In this document: positions 19,397-26,723 of the stretch, piece after piece | How positions within the stretch are numbered: the first letter of the stretch is position 1 | How the letters are laid out: every line of letters begins with the position of its first letter | Assembly: GCF_001280015.1 (NCBI RefSeq) | Contig: NZ_LGDV01000225.1 | Span: 1-37,293, forward strand | Length of the DNA stretch: 37,293 nt | DNA from: Streptomyces sp. MMG1121 | GTDB lineage: Bacteria; Actinomycetota; Actinomycetes; Streptomycetales; Streptomycetaceae | Direction of reading: 5' to 3' | Notes under the pieces: model-generated | Seen by the model: the letters and a program-made list of their open reading frames with translations, nothing else | What the model was told of the DNA's origin: nothing | Database searches by the model: none | Position numbers and translations under genes: made by a program

Positions 19397-19433
19397 TGCC
19401 GTGCGGCGCGTCGGCCTGGTTCGGGTGCGCGCA

Positions 19434-19450
19434 GCCGCCGGACGGGCGGC
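19434..19450 (-). terminator. Short hairpin after the second deacetylase gene
   Basis: GCCGCC (19434-19439) and GGCGGC (19445-19450) form a 6-bp stem 4 nt past the stop codon. This is a weak terminator candidate, lying 38 nt upstream of CIRCE 2. Confidence 0.4.
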
Positions 19451-19453
19451 AAC

Positions 19454-20341
19454 TCAGTTCAGGTAATCCTCGAGCCGCCCGACCGTCAGCCCCCGCTGCT
19501 GGGCTCTGCGCAGGACGTGGATCGTGCGCTCCCGCAGCGTCGGACCCGTCGTCTCGTCCGGGCCGACCAGGACGATGTCACCGGGGCGGAGGCGGTGTTC
19601 GCCGCGGGTGTAGACCAGGTCGGTCGGGGTCATGGCGGCGCGCCACAGGACGATCGCGGAGATGCCGCAGTCGGTGGCCGCGCGCAGGGTGGTGGTGTCG
19701 TAGGCGCCGTAGGGCGGGCGGAAGAGGCGGGGGCGCAGGCCCAGGCGGGACTTGAGGCGGTTCTGCTGGCCGCAGATCTCGGCACGCTGGCCGGCGTACG
19801 GCAGTCCGGCCAGCGCGCGGTGGTCGACGGTGTGGTTCTCGATGCCGGCGCCCAGCTCGCGCAGGCGGGCGAAGTGGTCGTAGCGGGGGCCGACGACGCT
19901 GTCGGTGAGGAACATGCTGACCGGCAGCCGCAGTTCGCGGACCATGTCGACGAAGCGGGGGTCCTTGTCGGAGCCGTCGTCGTAGGTGAGGAAGACGACC
20001 GGGTCGCGGGTGGGGACGTGGTCCATGACGCGGGGCAGGAAGCGGCCCGCGCTCTGCGGGGTGAGGGCCAGGGAGCGGGCGGTCGGCCGGGGTGGGCGGG
20101 CCAGGGGCTCGGTCAGGCCCCAGTGACGGTAGCTCTGGTCCGGGGCGGGGCCGTGCGGGGCACGCGGGCGGCGCACGCCCTCGGCGGCCTTCCTGCCGAG
20201 GCGTTCGATCGGGTCGACGGACTGCGCGCAGCCCGCGAGGAGGAGGGCCGAGGCGAGGAGCGCGGCCAGGGCCCGCCGCGGGCGCCGCCCGGGGCCGGCC
20301 CGCCCCGCGTGCCCCGCCCCCGGGCTCCCCCCGCGCGTCAC
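19454..20341 (-). CDS. Polysaccharide deacetylase-like lipoprotein (second of pair)
   Basis: The 295-residue protein has a basic N-terminus, a hydrophobic stretch and the lipobox LLLAGC, so it is probably a secreted lipoprotein. The NodB deacetylase motifs are complete: TYDDGSDKDP (catalytic and metal Asp), HTVDH (metal His pair) and RPPYGAYD. The family removes N-acetyl groups from chitin or peptidoglycan sugars. GTG at 20341 overlaps the TGA of the upstream paralogue by 4 nt (GTGA), so translation is coupled. Compared with its partner, the C-terminus is clearly homologous (both end LEDYL), but the middle differs. Confidence 0.9.
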   Translation of the reverse strand: MTRGGSPGAGHAGRAGPGRRPRRALAALLASALLLAGCAQSVDPIERLGRKAAEGVRRPRAPHGPAPDQSYRHWGLTEPLARPPRPTARSLALTPQSAGRFLPRVMDHVPTRDPVVFLTYDDGSDKDPRFVDMVRELRLPVSMFLTDSVVGPRYDHFARLRELGAGIENHTVDHRALAGLPYAGQRAEICGQQNRLKSRLGLRPRLFRPPYGAYDTTTLRAATDCGISAIVLWRAAMTPTDLVYTRGEHRLRPGDIVLVGPDETTGPTLRERTIHVLRRAQQRGLTVGRLEDYLN

Positions 20342-21276
20342 AGGTAGTCCTCCAGGCGGGCCACGGCGTAGCCCTCGCTCGTGACCTTGTTCAGGAAGCG
20401 GCGCATGTCGTCGACCATCGTGCCGTTCCAGTCGGAGCGGCCGCGGAAGTGGGTGAGGACGATGTCGCCGCGGCGCATCTTCTGGTCGTCCTCGCGGTAC
20501 TCCCAGTGGTCGACGTAGACCTCCTCGTTCCAGATCGGCGCGTACTTGATGCCGCAGGCCTTGGCGGCGCGCAGGCCGTCCTGGTTGTAGTTGCCGTACG
20601 GGAAGCGCATGACGGTGGGCGCCTTGCCGAACTGCTTCTTCATGATCTTCTGCATGCCGCAGATCTCGTCCTTCTGCTGCTCGTAGGACAGGCCCGGCAT
20701 GTAGGGGTGGTGCAGGGTGTGGTTGTTGAGGGTGTGGCCCTGCGACTGCATGGTGCGGAAGTAGCCGTAGTCGTCCTCGACCAGGTAGTTGCTGAGGAAG
20801 GCGGTGTACGGGATCTTCAGGTCCCGCATCATGCGCAGGAAGTCGGGGTCCTTGTCCGAGCCGTCGTCGATCGTGAGGAAGACGATCTTCTTGTCGGTGG
20901 GGATCGTGGTGAAGACCGGGGGCAGGTCCCAGTCCTCCTGATGGTTCACCTCGAAGCCGGGCCGGGCGGTGATCTCCGGTTTCCTCGTGGGTGGCCGCGG
21001 GGGCGTCAGCGGGACCTGGTCCAGTCCCCAGTGCCTGGCGGCGGCGACCAGGCGGGCGCGGGCGGCGGCCCGACGGGCCTGCGGGCTCAGGTCCTGGCCG
21101 GGGTCGCCCCGGCCCGGGTCGCCCCGGTCGGGTGCGGGGCGGGTCTCGGTGGGGCCGGCACAGCCGGAGAGGACGGCGGCGCAGGCCAGTGCGGCGGCTC
21201 CGCAGCCGAAGGCCACGCGTCCGGCACGGGACCGGCCACGCGCCCGGTTTTTTTCATTTTGTCCTACTGTGCGCAT
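20338..21276 (-). CDS. Polysaccharide deacetylase-like lipoprotein (first of pair)
   Basis: The 312-residue lipoprotein has lipobox AVLSGC after a signal segment, then a spacer with RHWGLDQ, also found in its neighbour. The NodB domain is intact: TIDDGSDKDP, NHTLHH, MRFPYGNYN and a late GDIVLTHF histidine motif. It is likely to act on cell-wall or exopolysaccharide amino sugars outside the membrane. I chose ATG at 21276 (MRTVGQNEKNRARG); the longer open frame reads through the divergent methyltransferase gene and is a shadow. Tandem paralogues suggest duplication followed by divergence, perhaps for two substrates. Confidence 0.92.
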   Translation of the reverse strand: MRTVGQNEKNRARGRSRAGRVAFGCGAAALACAAVLSGCAGPTETRPAPDRGDPGRGDPGQDLSPQARRAAARARLVAAARHWGLDQVPLTPPRPPTRKPEITARPGFEVNHQEDWDLPPVFTTIPTDKKIVFLTIDDGSDKDPDFLRMMRDLKIPYTAFLSNYLVEDDYGYFRTMQSQGHTLNNHTLHHPYMPGLSYEQQKDEICGMQKIMKKQFGKAPTVMRFPYGNYNQDGLRAAKACGIKYAPIWNEEVYVDHWEYREDDQKMRRGDIVLTHFRGRSDWNGTMVDDMRRFLNKVTSEGYAVARLEDYL

Positions 21277-21366
21277 GGTGTCGGATCCTTCCAGTCCCCG
21301 GCCCGGATCCCCGGCCGACACCGCTGCCGGAAGCGCACCGTCCACCGACTGGCCCACAATGACCCG

Positions 21367-22530
21367 GTGAACGACCTCGCTCTCCTGCTCACCCCCGAAG
21401 GCCGTGCCCTCCTCGACGAGGTCCGCGACACCGCCCCGGCGGACGAACTCGCCGTCGCCACCCGGCTGCGCCGCGACCATCCGGCCGAACTGGTGTCGGC
21501 CGCGCTCGGCCAGGCCCGGCTGCGGCAGCGCGCGGCGGCCAAGTTCGGGGCGGCGGACGCGGGGCGGATGTTCTTCACTCCGAACGGGGTCGAGCAGTCG
21601 ACGCGGACCAGCGTGGCCGCCTACCGCGCCGAGCGCCTGACGGAGCTGGGCGTGGCCTCCGTCGCCGACCTGTGCTGCGGGATCGGCGGGGACGCCATCG
21701 CGCTGGCCCGGGCCGGGATCCGGGTGCTCGCCGTGGACCGGGATCCGGCGACGGCGGCCGTGGCCCGGGCGAACGCCGACGCGCTGGGGCTCGACGGGCT
21801 GATCGAGGTGCGCGAGGCCGATGTCACGGAGGTGGACACCACCGGGTACGACGCGGTCTTCGTGGACCCGGCGCGCAGAGGAGGACGCGGGAGGATCTTC
21901 GATCCCGAGGCGTACTCGCCGCCCCTGTCCTGGGCGGTCCAGGCCGCCCGTACGGCACCCCGCGCGGCCCTGAAGATCGCCCCGGGCGTCCCGCACGAGG
22001 CGGTCCCCGCCGAGGCCGAGGCCGAGTGGATCTCCGACGGCGGCGACGTGAAGGAGGCGGTGCTGTGGTTCGGGACCGGCGCGCCGGGCGCCGTACGGGC
22101 CACCCTGCTGCCCGGCCCGCGCACGCTGCTCGGCCGGGGGCTGCCCGATCCCGGGGTCCGGCCGGTGGGGCGGTACCTGTACGAGCCCGACGGCGCCGTG
22201 ATCCGCGCGCATCTGGTCGCGGAGGTGGCCGACCAGCTGAACGGCGGACTGATCGACCCCACCATCGCCTACGTCACCGCGGACGAACGGCACCCGACCC
22301 CGTACGCCACCGCCTACGAGATCACCGATCAACTCCCCTTCAACGTCAAGAAGTTGAAGGCCCTGCTGCGGGAGCGGGAGGTCGGCACACTGACCGTGAA
22401 GAAGCGCGGGTCGGCGGTCGAGCCGGAGGAACTGCGCCGCAAGGTCAAGCCGCAGGGGCCGAACGCGGCGACGGTGTTCCTGACCCGGGTGGCCGGGGCA
22501 CCCACCATGCTCGTCGGCGGGCCCGCCTGA
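21367..22530 (+). CDS. SAM-dependent methyltransferase-fold protein with THUMP-like C-terminus
   Basis: The 387-residue protein has a Rossmann methyltransferase core (SVADLCCGIGGDAIALARAG, DLCCGIGGD at about 101-109) and the family motif VDPARRGGRGRIFDP (DPAR at 167-170). A C-terminal THUMP-like domain (YVTADERHPTPYATAYEI to RREREVGTLTVKKRG-type region) suggests RNA as substrate. The target is not known. GTG at 21367 starts the conserved region. No Shine-Dalgarno is seen, but CACAAT (21355-21360) lies 6 nt before the start, suggesting a leaderless mRNA. It is divergent from the deacetylase pair. Confidence 0.85.
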   Translation: MNDLALLLTPEGRALLDEVRDTAPADELAVATRLRRDHPAELVSAALGQARLRQRAAAKFGAADAGRMFFTPNGVEQSTRTSVAAYRAERLTELGVASVADLCCGIGGDAIALARAGIRVLAVDRDPATAAVARANADALGLDGLIEVREADVTEVDTTGYDAVFVDPARRGGRGRIFDPEAYSPPLSWAVQAARTAPRAALKIAPGVPHEAVPAEAEAEWISDGGDVKEAVLWFGTGAPGAVRATLLPGPRTLLGRGLPDPGVRPVGRYLYEPDGAVIRAHLVAEVADQLNGGLIDPTIAYVTADERHPTPYATAYEITDQLPFNVKKLKALLREREVGTLTVKKRGSAVEPEELRRKVKPQGPNAATVFLTRVAGAPTMLVGGPA

Positions 22531-22560
22531 GGCTTGGCCGGCCCGCCCGAGAGCCGCGGC

Positions 22561-23847
22561 CTACGGCGCCGTCCCGGCGGCCCGGCGCAGCAGCAGCTCC
22601 CGCTCCTTGTCGTTGCGGGCCAGTGCGGCCGCCCGGGCGAACTCCTCGCGGGCCTCGGCGGTGCGCCCGAGCCGGGCCAGCAGATCGCCGCGGACGCTGG
22701 GCAGCAGGTGGTAGTCGCGCAGGGCGGGCTCGGCGGCCAGCGCGTCCACCAGCCGCAGCCCCTCGGCCGGGCCGTCGGCCATCGACACGGCGACCGCGCG
22801 GTTCAGTTCGACCACCGGGGACGGGGCCCGGGCCGCGAGCAGGCCGTACAGGGTGGCGATGGCGCGCCAGTCGGTGTCCTCGTAGCGGTACGCGTGCGCG
22901 TGGCACGCGGCGATGGCCGCCTGGAGGGCGTAGGGGCCGGGGGCGCCGGTCGCCGTGGCGCCGGCACGGTCGAGGGCCCGGATGCCGCGCGCGAGAAGCA
23001 GCCGGTTCCAGCGGCGGCGGTTCTGGTGCTCCAGGAGGACGGGGGTGCCGTCGGGGGCGGTGCGGGCGGCGGCCCGGGACTCCTGGAACTCCAGCAGTGC
23101 GGTCAGGGCGTGCACCTCCGGCTCCTTGGGCATCAGCGCGGACAGCACGCGCGCGAGGCGCAGCGCGTCCTCGCACAGACCGGGGCGCAGCAGGTCGTCG
23201 CCGGTGGTCGCCGCGTACCCCTCGTTGAAGATCAGGTAGATGACGTCCAGCACCGAGCCGAGCCGGGCCTCGCGGTCGGGGCCGTACGGCACCTCGAAGG
23301 CCACGTTCCTCGTGGCGAGGGTCCGCTTCGCGCGGACGACGCGCTGGGCGATCGTCGGCTCCGGGACGAGGTAGGCGCGGGCGATCTCTGCCGTGGTCAG
23401 GCCGCCGAGGAGACGCAGGGTGAGCGCGGTGCGGGCCGGTGGGGACAGTGCCGGGTGGCAGGTGGTGAAGACGAGCCGGAGCAGGTCGTCGTCGATGTCG
23501 TCCGGGTCGGCCGGCTCCTCGGGCCAGGCCGTGGTCTCCAGGTCCCGCCCGATCTCGGCGAGCTTGCGGGCGTAGGTCTCGCGGCGCCGGATCAGGTCGA
23601 CGGCGCGGTGCCGGGCGGTGGCCATGAGCCAGGCGCCGGGGTTGTCGGGCACGCCGTCGCGGGACCACCGCTCCAGGGCTGCGACCAGCGCGTCCTGCGT
23701 CAGCTCCTCGGCGATGCCGACGTCCCGGACGATCCGGGCGACGCCGGCGACGACACGGGGCGACTCCAGCCGGAAGACGGTCTCGATCGCGTGCGCCGTC
23801 GCGGAGTGCGGCGGGCCGGGCCGTGCCGCGGTGGGCTGTGCTTCCAC
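22561..23847 (-). CDS. ECF42-type sigma factor with long C-terminal extension
   Basis: The 428-residue protein starts with sigma region 2 (RIVRDVGIAEELTQDALVAALERW, ATARHRAVDLIRRRE) and region 4 (LRLLGGLTTAEIARAYLVPEPTIAQRVVRAKR). A helical, TPR-like extension of about 240 residues follows (IFNEGYAATTGDDLLRPGLCEDALRLARVL; ELNRAVAVSMADGPAEGL; RAELLARLGRTAEA-like repeats). This architecture, with a DGPF/YCII gene immediately upstream, defines group ECF42. The extension is reported to be needed for activity in S. venezuelae, and no classical anti-sigma factor is known. The gene lies 43 bp after the DGPF gene, probably as one operon. Confidence 0.92.
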   Translation of the reverse strand: MEAQPTAARPGPPHSATAHAIETVFRLESPRVVAGVARIVRDVGIAEELTQDALVAALERWSRDGVPDNPGAWLMATARHRAVDLIRRRETYARKLAEIGRDLETTAWPEEPADPDDIDDDLLRLVFTTCHPALSPPARTALTLRLLGGLTTAEIARAYLVPEPTIAQRVVRAKRTLATRNVAFEVPYGPDREARLGSVLDVIYLIFNEGYAATTGDDLLRPGLCEDALRLARVLSALMPKEPEVHALTALLEFQESRAAARTAPDGTPVLLEHQNRRRWNRLLLARGIRALDRAGATATGAPGPYALQAAIAACHAHAYRYEDTDWRAIATLYGLLAARAPSPVVELNRAVAVSMADGPAEGLRLVDALAAEPALRDYHLLPSVRGDLLARLGRTAEAREEFARAAALARNDKERELLLRRAAGTAP

Positions 23848-23890
23848 AGCTCACCATGCAACACCCCCGGACGGCGCAGCGCCAGCGAAC

Positions 23891-24247
23891 TCAGCCCTCG
23901 GCGATCTCCCGCACCTCACAGGTCACCGTCCAGAAGTCCTCGTGGACCTGGAGGAACCGCTTGGCCCACTCCAGGGCCTCGGCCTTGTCCTTGCACTGCA
24001 TGAGCGCGTAGCCGCCGACGACCTCCTTGGTCTCGGTGAACGGCCCGTCGGTGACGGAGATCTTGCCGCCCTCCCAGCGCACCCGGGTGCCCTGGGCGGT
24101 GGGGGTGAGCCCGGCGGTGTCGAGCATCACGCCCGCCTTGGTGACCTCCTCGATCAGCTCGCCCATCCGTCGCATCAGTTCCTCGCTGGGGCCCTCGGCG
24201 GGCATGGACGACTCGTCGATGCGCACGAGCGACAGGTAGCGGGGCAT
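23891..24247 (-). CDS. DGPF/YCII-domain protein, ECF42 partner
   Basis: The 118-residue protein is a YCII-related dimeric barrel with the signature DGPFTETKEVVGGYALMQ. Such genes are the conserved neighbours and targets of ECF42 sigma factors; the biochemical role is unknown. ATG at 24247 has GAGGAG upstream. The gene is first in a two-gene unit with the sigma factor and has an ECF42-type promoter about 50 nt upstream, which points to autoregulation. Confidence 0.93.
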   Translation of the reverse strand: MPRYLSLVRIDESSMPAEGPSEELMRRMGELIEEVTKAGVMLDTAGLTPTAQGTRVRWEGGKISVTDGPFTETKEVVGGYALMQCKDKAEALEWAKRFLQVHEDFWTVTCEVREIAEG

Positions 24248-24299
24248 GGTGACTCCTCAGGTCAAGGTGGCGGGGTCTGTCCCCGTCACTCATCCATGC

Positions 24300-24326
24300 G
24301 TCGAACGGCAGGAGCCGGGATCGACA
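24300..24326 (-). promoter_or_regulatory. ECF42-type promoter of the DGPF-sigma operon
   Basis: On the minus strand, TGTCGA (24326-24321), 17 nt, CGAC (24303-24300) match the ECF42 promoter motif as I recall it (TGTCGA at -35, CG[A/T]C at -10). The start would be near 24293, giving a leader of about 45 nt. An A-tract (complement of 24339-24346) lies just upstream of the -35 and may act as an UP element. Confidence 0.75.
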
Positions 24327-24372
24327 CGCCCCCGGAAATTTTTTTTCCGCGCCGTTCTTCCCCGCGTTCCTC

Positions 24373-25422
24373 TCAGCGCAGGGACGCCCACAGCTCGCTC
24401 GCCGCCGGCTCCTTCGCGATCACCCGGTTGGGATCGGAGGGGGCGGTGACGACCGGCATCATCACCGTCCTCACCCGGTCGGCCGTCAGGCCCTTCAGGC
24501 TCTGGCCGAGCCGCGTCAGCTCGCCCAGCGAGTCCAGACCGGTGTCGGTGGTCAGGCTCGCGGTGACCGCGTCGGCGACCCGGTACAGCCTGGCCGGGTC
24601 GGTGAGCAGACTGGTGCCGGCCATCTGCTCCAGCAGGGCCTTCACCAGCTTCTGCTGCAGCCCTATCCGGCCCAGATCGCTGCCGTCGCCTATGCCGTGC
24701 CGGGTGCGGGCGAGGGCCAGGGCCTGTGTGCCGTCGAGGCGGTGGGTGCCGGCGCTCAGGTTCAGATGGCTCTTGTCGTCGTGGATGTCCTGGTCGGTGG
24801 TGACGGTGACCCCGCCGAGCGCGTCCACCAGCCTGGCGAAGCCGGAGAAGTCGATCTCGACGAAGTGGTCCATACGGACGCCGGTGATCGACTCGACCGT
24901 CTTCACGGCACACACCGGCCCGCCCACCGAGTACGCGCTGTTGAACATCGAGCCGTACGCCACCGCCGTCGACCCCCCGGAGGACAGCGGGCAGGACGGG
25001 CGGGTGACCAGGGTGTCGCGCGGGATGCTGACCACGGTGGCCTTCGTACGGCCCGCGTCGACGTGTACGACCATCGCCGTGTCCGAGCGGGCGCCGGAGC
25101 TGTCACCGCCGCCCAGCTTCTGGTCGGCCTTGCTGCCGCGCGAGTCCGAGCCGAGGACCAGGATGTTCAGCGAGCCGGTCGGCAGCGGGGCGGCGGAAGC
25201 GGTGCCGGACGGGGTGATCATCGCCTTGGGGGGCCGGTCGTCGCCGAGCGCGCCGTCGATGTCGACGCTTTTGATGTTGTGGTTCAGATGCCAGTACGCC
25301 CAGCCCCCGGCGGCCGCGCCCAGCGCCAGGACGCCCGCCAGCGTCAGACCGACGATCCTCAGCGCCCCCGACCGCCGGCCCACCCGTCTGCCCGCGTCGC
25401 CCTGCTCCTCGTGTCGCGTCAC
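24373..25422 (-). CDS. LytR-CpsA-Psr (LCP) family cell-wall ligase
   Basis: The 349-residue protein has a short basic cytoplasmic tail, one membrane helix (IVGLTLAGVLALGAAAGGWAYW) and an extracellular LCP domain. Family residues are present: GSDSRG, SIPRDT, DALGGVTV, ALALARTRHGIGDGSDLGRIGLQQ. LCP proteins transfer teichoic-acid or other glycopolymers from lipid carriers to peptidoglycan. There is no C-terminal LytR_C domain, so it is the short form. GTG at 25422 lacks a Shine-Dalgarno, but TACGTT lies 7 nt upstream, so the mRNA may be leaderless. It is flanked by unrelated single genes. Confidence 0.92.
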   Translation of the reverse strand: MTRHEEQGDAGRRVGRRSGALRIVGLTLAGVLALGAAAGGWAYWHLNHNIKSVDIDGALGDDRPPKAMITPSGTASAAPLPTGSLNILVLGSDSRGSKADQKLGGGDSSGARSDTAMVVHVDAGRTKATVVSIPRDTLVTRPSCPLSSGGSTAVAYGSMFNSAYSVGGPVCAVKTVESITGVRMDHFVEIDFSGFARLVDALGGVTVTTDQDIHDDKSHLNLSAGTHRLDGTQALALARTRHGIGDGSDLGRIGLQQKLVKALLEQMAGTSLLTDPARLYRVADAVTASLTTDTGLDSLGELTRLGQSLKGLTADRVRTVMMPVVTAPSDPNRVIAKEPAASELWASLR

Positions 25423-25591
25423 GGGCAGGAACGTAAGTCCGAATTATTAGGGGACTGTTAGCGGAAGCGGCCGGAGTCGGCTTTCTTCGGAAATTCTCAT
25501 CCCGCGTCACCATCGAGACCCGGGATGTTCGAAAGTTTCGACCAAAGTGCCGATTGACTTCAGAGAAGAGTGGGGGCGCCCGCCCCGCCCG

Positions 25592-26614
25592 TCACGGCGC
25601 CGCCGTGCTGCTGCGCACCACCAGACTGGTCGCCAGCTCCACCCGGGTCGCCGCCCGCTCCTCCCGCTCGCGCCCCAGCTCCAGCACCAGCCGGGCCGCC
25701 GCCTCGGCCATCTCGGTCAGCGGCTGCCGTACGGTCGTCAGCGGCGGGCCCACCCAGCGGGCCACCGGCAGATCGTCGAAGCCGACCACACTGAGGTCCT
25801 CCGGGATGCGCAGGCCCAGTTCACGGGCAGCCTCGTACAGGCCGAGCGCCTGGAGGTCGTTGCCCGCGAAGACGGCGGTGGGCCGGTCGGGGCGGCCGAG
25901 CAGCTCCAGGCCGAGACGGTAGCCGGCGTCGTGGTGGAAGTCGCCGCCCACGATCAGCGAGGGGTCGACGGGCAGGCCGGCCGTCTCCAGCGCGGCCCGG
26001 TAGCCGTCGACCCGGGCGCGGCTGCACATCATCCGGGACGGGCCGCTGATCGCGCCGATCCGGGTGTGGCCGAGTTCGACCAGGTGGCGGGTGGCGGCCA
26101 GGCCGCCCTGCCAGTTGGTCGCGCCGATGGAGGGCACGTCCGGGCCCGGGTCGCCGGCCGGGTCCATCACCACGAACGGGATGGACCGGCTGGTCAGCAG
26201 CGCCCGCTGGGACTCGTCGAGCCCGGACAGCACCAGCACCACCCCGTGCGGCCGGCGCGCGGCGACCTGGTCGGCCCAGGTACGGCCCGGGGTGAGGCGG
26301 CCCGCCGACTCGGAGAGCACGACGCTCAGCCCGGCGTCCCGGGCCACGTTCTCCACGCCCCGGATGACCTCCATCGCCCAGGCGCTCTCCAGCTCGTGGA
26401 AGACCAGGTCGATCAGCGGGGAGCGGGACGCCTCGGCGCGCCGGCGCCGGTAGCCGTAGGCGCGCAGCAGTTCCTCGACACGGGTGCGGGTGGCCGGGGC
26501 GACATCGGCGCGGCCGTTGAGGACCTTCGAAACAGTCGGAGCGGACACCCCGGCCTCACGGGCGATTTCGGCGAGGGTCGCCGTCTGGGTTTCTGTGGGC
26601 TTCGAAGGTTTCAT
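25592..26614 (-). CDS. LacI-family repressor
   Basis: The 340-residue regulator has the N-terminal helix-turn-helix and hinge (TLAEIAREAGVSAPTVSKVLNGRADVAP, residues about 12-45) and a sugar-binding periplasmic-type domain (LIDLVFHELESAWAMEVIRGVENVA, PTAVFAGNDLQALGLYEAARELG, VVGFDDLPVARWVGPPLTTVRQP). I chose ATG at 26614; the upstream start at 26680 adds 22 residues that run into the promoter region. TACGAT lies 7 nt before this ATG and no Shine-Dalgarno is visible. It is divergent from the GH3 glycosidase gene, the usual layout for a sugar-responsive repressor and its target. Confidence 0.92.
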   Translation of the reverse strand: MKPSKPTETQTATLAEIAREAGVSAPTVSKVLNGRADVAPATRTRVEELLRAYGYRRRRAEASRSPLIDLVFHELESAWAMEVIRGVENVARDAGLSVVLSESAGRLTPGRTWADQVAARRPHGVVLVLSGLDESQRALLTSRSIPFVVMDPAGDPGPDVPSIGATNWQGGLAATRHLVELGHTRIGAISGPSRMMCSRARVDGYRAALETAGLPVDPSLIVGGDFHHDAGYRLGLELLGRPDRPTAVFAGNDLQALGLYEAARELGLRIPEDLSVVGFDDLPVARWVGPPLTTVRQPLTEMAEAAARLVLELGREREERAATRVELATSLVVRSSTAAP

Positions 26615-26642
26615 GCCCGCGATCGTATCCCCGCAGCACCTC

Positions 26643-26704
26643 TTGACGAAGGCCCGTGTGCGCCATAGTTCCCGGAACATTCGAGATTAATGCCGAAACA
26701 TTCG
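26643..26704 (+). promoter_or_regulatory. GH3 promoter with candidate LacI operators
   Basis: TTGACG (26643-26648 region), 17 nt and TAGTTC (26666-26671) form a plausible promoter for the glycosidase gene. GTTCC-C-GGAAC (26668-26678) is a perfect palindrome at the -10/start. CGGAACATTCG (26673-26683) and CGAAACATTCG (26694-26704) repeat in the same orientation 21 bp apart, two helical turns. These are likely repressor sites. Confidence 0.5.
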
Positions 26705-26723
26705 TGAGCGCGACGGGAGTCCC

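Noticed and set aside
20092..21366. N-terminal extension of the methyltransferase-like protein
   Set aside because: It is the antisense of the deacetylase genes. The conserved protein begins at GTG 21367.
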